From CAWDXG01 sp963822115 (lineage in GTDB: Bacteria > Myxococcota_A > Polyangia > Polyangiales > Polyangiaceae), in contig CAWGGM010000010.1 of NCBI GenBank assembly GCA_963822115.1, positions 1 to 64,000 on the forward strand: a stretch of 64,000 nucleotides of DNA, given 5' to 3'. Positions within the stretch are counted from its first letter, which is position 1, and each line of letters begins with the position of its first letter. Made by a program: the position numbers and the translations under genes. Below are positions 58,694 through 64,000 of this stretch, one piece after another. Under the pieces are notes generated by a model. The model ran no database searches. It had not been told where the DNA came from and was given only the letters and a program-made list of their open reading frames with translations.

Positions 58694-59830
58694 ATGCAGC
58701 ATCTTGTCCATCGATTCCTGGCTTTCGCGGCAATCCTGGCCGCCATAGGCTGCTCCAGCGGAAAGACGGGGGGCTCGTCGTCGACCGCGGACAGCTGCTC
58801 GAGCGTCGTCAGGCCCAGCAACGATGCCTTCTGCTACTCGGACACCTGCAATCCGGCGCTGAACTGCCGCCATGCGCAGCAGCGGCCGATCAACAGCTGC
58901 TGCGTGCTCGTCGGCAAGCCCGGCGCCGGCAAGGACACGACGCTGGCCCGCACCACCGATACCAAGAAGTACGCGGGCACCGGCGACCCCGACCTCTCCT
59001 GCTTCGACGCCGGCCACTACCCGGCCAAACCGCCCGCGGGCGGCTCGTCGAAGACCGCGACGATGCAGGGTCTGGTCCAGGCGTTTGCGCATGGCTGCGA
59101 CATGGCGGGCGTGAAGGTCGAGGTCTACACCGTCAAGCGCACCGGCGACCCGGCGACCGACGGCAAGCTCGACCAGCTGATCGGAAGCGCCGTGGTCACG
59201 AACTCGAGCTCGCCGGTAACCAACACCGACACGGCGAACTGCAGCGACCCGCGCAAGGACCGCGCGTACACCTACCCGAACGTGCCGATGTACACCGAGC
59301 TCGTGGTCAAGACGAGCGACGCGAACAACGCCGGGCTGTGGGCGCCGCTCATCACGTACAACGTCTACATCACGGACAGCGATCCGGACTTCAAGAACGG
59401 CGTCTACACGCATGATCTCGAAGCGCTCGCAGCCGACGACTTCCAGACCATTCCCACCGTCGCGATCAATCGCCCCATCACGCCGGGCAACGGCGCCATC
59501 GGCGGCGAGATCCACGACTGCGGCAACATCCGGCTGCAGAACGCACGCGTCGACGTGAGCGCCAGCCGCGTCGATCTCGTGTACTTCAACGCCGACGAGG
59601 ACAACCCGCTGCCGGACATCAACCGGCGCGACATCGGCACGGGTCGCACCGCGCTGTTCGCGGCCCTGGACCTGGCGCCCGGGTTCGCGCGCGTCGCGGC
59701 TACCGGTCTCATGCCCGACGGCAACGGCGGCACGAAGACGGTGAGCCTCGGCTTCTACAACGTGCGGGTCTTCCCGGACAGCGTGACCAGCGTCACGCTG
59801 CGCGGTCTCAGGCCGTACCAGGAACCGTAG
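58694..59830 (+). CDS. Lipoprotein, unknown function
   Basis: 378 residues. Lipoprotein signal QHLVHRFLAFAAILAAIGC with lipobox AIGC, then a Ser/Gly linker. Cysteines in the mature domain (CSSVV, FCYSDTCNPALNC, NSCCVLVG, SCFDAG, GCDMAG, NCSDP, DCGN) suggest disulfides. C-terminal beta-rich segments YVYITDSDPDF-like and DIGTGRTALFAALDL resemble extracellular beta-sandwich modules of myxobacterial surface proteins. No family identified. Confidence 0.8.
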   Translation: MQHLVHRFLAFAAILAAIGCSSGKTGGSSSTADSCSSVVRPSNDAFCYSDTCNPALNCRHAQQRPINSCCVLVGKPGAGKDTTLARTTDTKKYAGTGDPDLSCFDAGHYPAKPPAGGSSKTATMQGLVQAFAHGCDMAGVKVEVYTVKRTGDPATDGKLDQLIGSAVVTNSSSPVTNTDTANCSDPRKDRAYTYPNVPMYTELVVKTSDANNAGLWAPLITYNVYITDSDPDFKNGVYTHDLEALAADDFQTIPTVAINRPITPGNGAIGGEIHDCGNIRLQNARVDVSASRVDLVYFNADEDNPLPDINRRDIGTGRTALFAALDLAPGFARVAATGLMPDGNGGTKTVSLGFYNVRVFPDSVTSVTLRGLRPYQEP

Positions 59831-60404
59831 GCGCCGCTCCCGGGCGCTCCGGCGACAGCAGCCGGTCGAAGATGATGGCCGCCGCGGCGCGCACGCTCAG
59901 GTGGTTGTAGCCGTCCTCGCGCGGTGACTCGATGGGGCCGAGCTGCGCATCCGCACGCGCGATCACCTCGTCGGCAAGCCCCCAGCCTGTGCCGAACACG
60001 ATCATGACGGGTGGGCCTTCCCCCGCGATGCGCACCGCAGCCGAAGCGTAGTCGAGCGGCACGTCCGCTTTGCGCGCGCTGGTCACCCACAGCTCGACCG
60101 GCCCCCCGCCGCCCAGCTTCTCGATCGCCTCGTCGAGCGACGTCACGATCTCGACCGCGCCCAGCGCGGGCGAGCGGTCCGGAATCCTGCGCGCGCCGGA
60201 CCCCGTGGTCCAGTGCGTGCGGATGCGTTCGGCCAGCTCGCGCTGCGCAGCAACGGGATGCGCGACGAACAGCCCGGAGAGCCCGTAGGTGTGCGCGCTA
60301 CGCGCGATGTCGTGCAGGTCGAGGTTGGTGATCGCGGTCGTCACGATCTGCCCCTGGCGATCGAGCACCGGATGGTGCACGAGCACTGCCGCGACGCGCC
60401 TCAA
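59808..60404 (-). CDS. SPOUT-type RNA methyltransferase (TrmD-adjacent)
   Basis: 198 residues, TTG start with a 4 base overlap with the trmD stop. SPOUT knot features: AVLVHHPVLDRQGQIVTTAI, LDLHDIARSAHTYG, then the C-terminal knot VMIVFGTGWGLADEVIARAD and PREDGYNHLSVRAAAAIIFDR. This is the deltaproteobacterial-type methyltransferase (PF09936-like) found after trmD. Target base unknown. Confidence 0.88.
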   Translation of the reverse strand: MRRVAAVLVHHPVLDRQGQIVTTAITNLDLHDIARSAHTYGLSGLFVAHPVAAQRELAERIRTHWTTGSGARRIPDRSPALGAVEIVTSLDEAIEKLGGGGPVELWVTSARKADVPLDYASAAVRIAGEGPPVMIVFGTGWGLADEVIARADAQLGPIESPREDGYNHLSVRAAAAIIFDRLLSPERPGAAPTVPGTA

Positions 60405-61099
60405 GAGTTGCCTTTCCGCGGCGACAGATCGGGGCGTCGCGCCTCGGTGCGCTCGAGCGACCGCTCGCGGCGCCACTCGGCTATGCGACCGTGGTCGCCG
60501 CTCACGAGCACCTCGGGAACTTCCAGACCGCGGTAGCTGGCCGGGCGCGTGTACTGTGGATACTCGAGCAGGCCGCCGCATTCTGGACTGAACGACTCTT
60601 CGCACGGCGACTGTTCGTTGCCGAGCACACCCGGCAGGAGGCGCACGCACGCTTCGACGATCGCCATGGCCGGCACCTCGCCACCGGTGAGGACGAAATC
60701 GCCCATCGAGATTTCCTCGTCCACGAACCCGCGGATGCGTTCGTCGAAGCCTTCATAGCGACCGCACACGAGCGCCAGCGCGGGACGGTCCGCGAGTTGT
60801 CGCGCCAGGCCCTGGTCGAAGCGGCGACCCTGCGGCGTCAGGAGCACACGGTGCGCGCGCCCACCCAACCGCGCTTCCACGGCTTCGATGGCGGCGACGA
60901 CGCAGTCGACGCGGATCACCATGCCCGATCCGCCACCGTACGGCGTGTCGTCCACGCTCAGGTGTCGTCCAAGCCCATGCTGGCGCAGCGGCTCGAGATC
61001 GACCGAGAGCTGCCCTCCGGCGATGGCGCGCTTGACGAAGCTCGTCTCGACGAAGGGCCCGAACAGCTCGGGGAACAGGGTGACGATACCGACGTGCAC
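60401..61099 (-). CDS. trmD: tRNA (guanine-N1-)-methyltransferase
   Basis: 232 residues from the GTG at 61099. N-terminal VGIVTLFPELFGPFVETS, SAM-binding trefoil knot LALVCGRYEGFDERIRGFVDE, EISMGDFVLTGGEVPAMA, and C-terminal CEESFSPECGGLLEYPQYTR with the family-typical YPQYTRP. Methylates G37 of tRNAs. Member of rpsP-khpA-rimM-trmD operon. Confidence 0.96.
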   Translation of the reverse strand: MHVGIVTLFPELFGPFVETSFVKRAIAGGQLSVDLEPLRQHGLGRHLSVDDTPYGGGSGMVIRVDCVVAAIEAVEARLGGRAHRVLLTPQGRRFDQGLARQLADRPALALVCGRYEGFDERIRGFVDEEISMGDFVLTGGEVPAMAIVEACVRLLPGVLGNEQSPCEESFSPECGGLLEYPQYTRPASYRGLEVPEVLVSGDHGRIAEWRRERSLERTEARRPDLSPRKGNS

Positions 61100-61116
61100 A
61101 ACGCTGCCCGTGTATA

Positions 61117-61650
61117 TCAGGCGATCAAGCCGTCGGTGTTGGCGAGGCGCACGCACGCCCGCTCGACGTCGATGCTCTCGATCCAGGGCTCGCCAAGCGG
61201 CTGCTCGACGAGCGTCCCGTCGGGCCGCTTGATCACCAGCGAGTCGACGCTGGGATGCACGCGCACCTCGACGACCTGTCCCACCTCGCCGGACGGCGCC
61301 TGCACCCGGGCTCCAACCAGATCCGAAAGGTAGAACTCGTCCTCGTCCAGCTCGGGGAGCTGATCGCGCGAGAGCAGTACGCGCGCGCCGCGCAGCTCGT
61401 TCGCCGCGTCCATGTCGTCCACACCCTCGAGGCGGAGCAGCACGAAGCGGTTGGCGCGCCGGGCCGACACCACCTGGTAGGCGCGCGGCTCCGTGCGCAA
61501 GGCGAGCCACACCTGCTCGACGGACAGCAGGCTGTCGCTGCCCGCAAAGTGCGGGCGAACCTTCAGCTCGCCCCGCACGCCGTGAGGTTTGACCACCCCG
61601 CCGATCTCGACGAGTTTCTGCGCCGGGCGCGCGGAGTCGGGGCGCTTCAA
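61117..61650 (-). CDS. rimM: 16S rRNA processing protein RimM
   Basis: 177 residues. RimM N-terminal domain: VEIGGVVKPHGVRGELKVRP; PRC-barrel domain: DEFYLSDLVGARVQAPSG, VVEVRVHPSVDSLVIKRPDG, VEQPLGEPWIESIDVE. Overlaps khpA by 4 bases, 17 bases before trmD. Confidence 0.95.
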   Translation of the reverse strand: MKRPDSARPAQKLVEIGGVVKPHGVRGELKVRPHFAGSDSLLSVEQVWLALRTEPRAYQVVSARRANRFVLLRLEGVDDMDAANELRGARVLLSRDQLPELDEDEFYLSDLVGARVQAPSGEVGQVVEVRVHPSVDSLVIKRPDGTLVEQPLGEPWIESIDVERACVRLANTDGLIA

Positions 61651-61883
61651 TCCACGATGTCGAGATGCGCGCGTCGCCCGAGCTTGGTCGACGCCGCAGT
61701 GAGGATGGTGCGCATCGACTGTGCCGTGCGCCCATCCTTGCCGATGACCTTGCCGATGTCGCTCTTGGCGACCTTCAGTTCGATCAACGAGTTGTGATCG
61801 CCCTCGATCTCCGTGACTTCGACGCTGTCGGGATCGTCAACGAGAGCCTGGGCAATGGTGGAAATCAGTTCCTTGAGAGCCAT
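61647..61883 (-). CDS. khpA: KH-domain RNA-binding protein (KhpA/YlqC)
   Basis: 78 residues. Type II KH fold with the GxxG loop IGKDGRTAQSMRTIL, and start LKELISTIAQALVDDPDSVE. Small RNA chaperone that sits in this ribosome-maturation operon in many bacteria. Upstream gap to rpsP is 112 bases. Confidence 0.94.
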   Translation of the reverse strand: MALKELISTIAQALVDDPDSVEVTEIEGDHNSLIELKVAKSDIGKVIGKDGRTAQSMRTILTAASTKLGRRAHLDIVD

Positions 61884-61995
61884 GGGTGACAGAACTCCAG
61901 AGTCGCTGGCGCATCACGCGCCCGGAAATGCTGCGGAGAATGAAGATCGGGAGAGTCCGGGGGGCACGCACGAGCTCTGGACTGCCAGCCCCAGA

Positions 61996-62256
61996 TCAGT
62001 CGGAGGCCTGGGCGGCGGCCGCTGCGCTCTTCTTGATCAGGCGCTCCACCGTGGCCGAGGTGCGGGCACCCTGCTTCTGCCAGTACTCGAGCCGTTCACG
62101 GTCGAGCTCCAGCTTCGCGGGCTCCGTCGTCGGATTGTAGACGCCGACGTTCTCGATGAAACGACCGTCGCGCGGATTGCGCTGGTCGGTCACGACGATG
62201 CGGTAGAAAGGGGTCTTCTTCGAGCCGTGGCGGGCAAGGCGGATGTGAACGGCCAT
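61996..62256 (-). CDS. rpsP: 30S ribosomal protein S16
   Basis: 86 residues from MAVHIRLARHGSKKTPFYRI, then VVTDQRNPRDGRFIENVGVY, NPTTEPAKLELDRERLEYWQ, GARTSATVERLIKK. Ribosome-binding site AAGGAAAC just upstream. First gene of the operon. A start four codons upstream (62268) is also open but lacks the family start. Confidence 0.96.
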   Translation of the reverse strand: MAVHIRLARHGSKKTPFYRIVVTDQRNPRDGRFIENVGVYNPTTEPAKLELDRERLEYWQKQGARTSATVERLIKKSAAAAAQASD

Positions 62257-62422
62257 TGTTTCCTTCAATCCGTGGGACGCTTGGACCCGGACCAGACAAA
62301 AGCTAGCACCGGCAAAGGCCGGCGCCAGAAAAGCCCCCTCCCCGGTCCGGGAGGAGGGAGGGGCCGGGAAACTAGAGGAAGCCTCGCGGTCCGGTCAAGC
62401 GGCGTGCTACCTTCGGGCCCGG

Positions 62423-62686
62423 ATGGCCTCCCCGCGCGACGAGATTCTCCGGGTCGTGAACGACATCCTGGGTCCCCTGGTGCGGGCCGACGGCGGGGAG
62501 GTGTACCTCGTCCGGGCGGAGGACAACGCCGTGGAGCTGCACCTGGCAGGCCGGTTTTCAGGCTGCCCGGGCAACACCCTGGCCAAACGCCGGGTCATCG
62601 AGCCGGCAATCCTGGCGGTGGCCCCGCGCGCCAGGGTCACCGTCACCTCCGGCGCCATCGTTCCCGAGGGCGCCCGGAAGGTCTAG
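62423..62686 (+). CDS. NifU C-terminal-like domain protein lacking one Fe-S cysteine
   Basis: 87 residues. NifU-like fold: ILRVVNDILGPLVRADGGEV, ELHLAGRFSGCPGNTLAKRR, VIEPAILAVAPRARVTVTSG. The usual GxCxxCP cluster-binding motif is GRFSGCP here, so only one cysteine remains. Cluster transfer is therefore uncertain. Divergent from rpsP. Confidence 0.85.
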   Translation: MASPRDEILRVVNDILGPLVRADGGEVYLVRAEDNAVELHLAGRFSGCPGNTLAKRRVIEPAILAVAPRARVTVTSGAIVPEGARKV

Positions 62687-62737
62687 GCCCGGCACAATGG
62701 GGCCTGGGCCTGGGCCAGCGCGCGGACAGCGCGCCGG

Positions 62738-63616
62738 CTAGCGCCGGCGCTTGTGGTGGCCCTTCTTCTTGCCCTTGTCGTCGGACGGCGGCGGGTTGGC
62801 CGGCTTGGTCACCGAGAGCACCTCGGAACTGACCGCGTTGGGGTTCTTCTTGTGGTGCGTCCGGTAGCTGCCGAGACGGCTCAGCACGCTCCTGTCGACG
62901 TAGACCATGCCCAGGACATGCTGCGCCTGGCGATTGACCGCGCGGATCAGCGTGTCGTTATCGAACCAGATGGCCTCGTCGTAGTACTGGTGCTTGGCGA
63001 AGTCGGCCGGGACCATCTTCGGAGCCGTGTCGAACTTCTTCGTGAGGATCTTCACCGCTTCGTCGAAGCTGTTACCGAGCGGGCCGCCCTTGCGCAGCTT
63101 GTGCTCGTCGTAGACCTTCCACAGGTGATCGGAGAAGAAGAAGAAGTTGCGCGTGGTACCGCTGCGTAGCGTCACGCGCGTCATGCTCTCGTGGTTGCCG
63201 TAGGTAAACTCCCCGGCCAGCGGCGACTGATCGAGACCGGTCGGCGTGTCGTTGAACTCGACCTTGCTGCGACGCAGGATCTGCTTCTTGTTCTTGAGCT
63301 CAACGTCGAGCGCCGTCATGCGCGGTCCGGGCTCGACCTTGCGGTAGAGCGGCACGAACTCCTTGTCGAAGATCTTGTCGTAGAGGCGCGCGATCTGCTC
63401 GCTGGTCATGCCCCAGTGCATGCCGCGCGGCGCGACGCCGATGCGGTGCTTGAGCCGCCCGGGCTCACCGGCAGCCTTGTGCTTGTGATGCCTCGTGTGG
63501 TGGCCATAGCGGGCCAGCACGCTGGGCCCACCCGGTGCCGCGCTCGCCGTCGTCGCTACCAGCGGAGTAGCAGCAAAACCGAGGGCAGTGAGTGTCGCGA
63601 CGACGCTGAGCTTCAT
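62738..63616 (-). CDS. Secreted protein, unknown function
   Basis: 292 residues. Signal peptide MKLSVVATLTALGFAATPLV (Ala-rich cleavage region ATTASAAPG); RBS GGAGGA. Then HHTRHHKHKAAGEPGRLKHR, MHWGMTSEQIARLYDKIFD, DVELKNKKQILRRSKVEFND, FFFFSDHLWKVYDEHKL, and a Lys-rich tail KGKKKGHHKRRR. No family recognised; a cationic periplasmic protein. Start ATG at 63616. Confidence 0.82.
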   Translation of the reverse strand: MKLSVVATLTALGFAATPLVATTASAAPGGPSVLARYGHHTRHHKHKAAGEPGRLKHRIGVAPRGMHWGMTSEQIARLYDKIFDKEFVPLYRKVEPGPRMTALDVELKNKKQILRRSKVEFNDTPTGLDQSPLAGEFTYGNHESMTRVTLRSGTTRNFFFFSDHLWKVYDEHKLRKGGPLGNSFDEAVKILTKKFDTAPKMVPADFAKHQYYDEAIWFDNDTLIRAVNRQAQHVLGMVYVDRSVLSRLGSYRTHHKKNPNAVSSEVLSVTKPANPPPSDDKGKKKGHHKRRR

Positions 63617-63894
63617 GATATCCTCCCGAAATCCTTGGAATCGACTCGACCCGCGAACGCGTGGCGACGCTAGCATCGCACTCGACCGCGGCTCAAGACA
63701 TGCCCGTGAGGGGGGGCATGCCTGCATTAGACGTTTGACGCCGCAGAACTATGGAGCAATTGGCGCTCATCGCCTCCCCTTTCCTGTTCGTGCTTCGCGC
63801 TTGATCGCCGGGCCGGCCGAGGCCATACCGCACTGCATCGCGTCACACGGACCTCGACGTTGCCGGTCCGGGTGGCTATCTGCAGAGAATAGCG
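63617..63894. other. Intergenic region between divergent genes
   Basis: About 280 bases. CGTGAGGGGGGGCATGCCTGCATTAGACG is notable for a short direct GCATGCC repeat. No convincing promoter boxes seen; an open frame on the minus strand (67 codons) has no features of a gene. Confidence 0.4.
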
Positions 63895-64000
63895 TTGGAA
63901 TCCCCATCCTCGAAGCGCTCCGTCTGGCCGCTGCTGGCAGCTGCCGCCCTCGCCACGGCGCTATTGGCACTGGCTTGCCAGCCGCCGGAGCAGGCGCAGA
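63895..64000 (+). CDS. 5' end of a lipoprotein gene, cut by the window end
   Basis: TTG at 63895 opens a frame reading ESPSSKRSVWPLLAAAALAT, then ALLALACQPPEQAQ, a lipoprotein signal peptide with lipobox LALAC. It continues past the end of the window. No other start fits a signal peptide here. Confidence 0.65.
   Translation, partial: MESPSSKRSVWPLLAAAALATALLALACQPPEQAQ

Noticed and set aside
63767..63970. 67-codon minus-strand open frame
   Set aside because: No ribosome-binding site, no similarity, and it overlaps the better supported lipoprotein start on the plus strand.
1..64000. tRNA and rRNA genes
   Set aside because: No cloverleaf with a GTTCGA-type T-loop and CCA-end context, and no conserved rRNA segment, was recognised by eye; a covariance search (tRNAscan-type) would be decisive.

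Overview
This is a very GC-rich window with strong third-position GC bias. The gene content points to a myxobacterium-like bacterium (Myxococcota, probably Polyangia), although no rRNA is present to confirm it. Evidence includes Hanks-type Ser/Thr kinases of myxobacterial style (one with GYF-like and DUF4388-like C-terminal parts), a GAF-histidine kinase-receiver hybrid, many lipoproteins, ribosomal protein S2 with a long N-terminal extension, and many GTG/TTG starts. No rRNA or tRNA gene was recognised.

The window has two halves. Positions 1-33.1 kb are accessory in character. Genes there are separated by long non-coding blocks of interspersed repeats: palindromic AAATGCCCG/CGGGCATTT arrays locked to a 51 or 61 bp register, GC-rich leader modules that repeatedly precede them, and several simple tandem arrays. 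Between these lie a SWIM-SNF2 helicase (582-3329), a ribbon-helix-helix/PIN toxin-antitoxin pair (3594-4231), a DUF4143-type ATPase (4264-5487), a Uma2-type nuclease (5917-6486), a sulfate-activation cluster with an inserted AbrB/PIN pair (SLC13 transporter, universal stress protein, APS kinase plus degenerate ATP-sulfurylase, CysD, CysNC; 6512-14359), an AbiEii-like pair (15086-16125), nucleotide-sugar genes (UDP-HexNAc dehydrogenase, fcl, gmd; 17084-20346), a small lipoprotein, a Nudix hydrolase, a repeat-bearing lipoprotein, and a REP-associated tyrosine transposase (RAYT, 23462-24274) beside one of the arrays. Housekeeping rpsB-tsf (24475-26451) and a kinase/nhaA block (27412-31434) sit within this half.

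Positions 33.1-64 kb are compact and housekeeping: gatC-gatA-GNAT; a GAF/HK/REC sensor; a Ser/Thr kinase; an SDR-acyltransferase-truB run; a CorC-type CBS membrane protein; a trpG-trpD-trpC operon; xerD; an N-formylglutamate amidohydrolase-like gene; rpmB; a GGT-like/DUF72 pair; an LpxL-like acyltransferase; a TPR protein; lipoproteins; and the rpsP-khpA-rimM-trmD-SPOUT operon. The palindromic arrays are absent here. Two long hairpins (48062-48135 and 51044-51117) share a core but have unrelated arms.

The main candidate for an under-described system is the BIME-like array family with its resident RAYT and leader modules. At least eight clusters keep an exact 51 bp (sometimes 61 or 22 bp) spacing between palindromes although the sequence between them diverges. 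A caution applies: about eleven single-base reading-frame breaks are concentrated between 6.8 and 19.6 kb, in the sulfate and sugar-nucleotide genes, and none was found in the genes from 24 to 64 kb. They may be sequence errors or genuine recent decay of that pathway.
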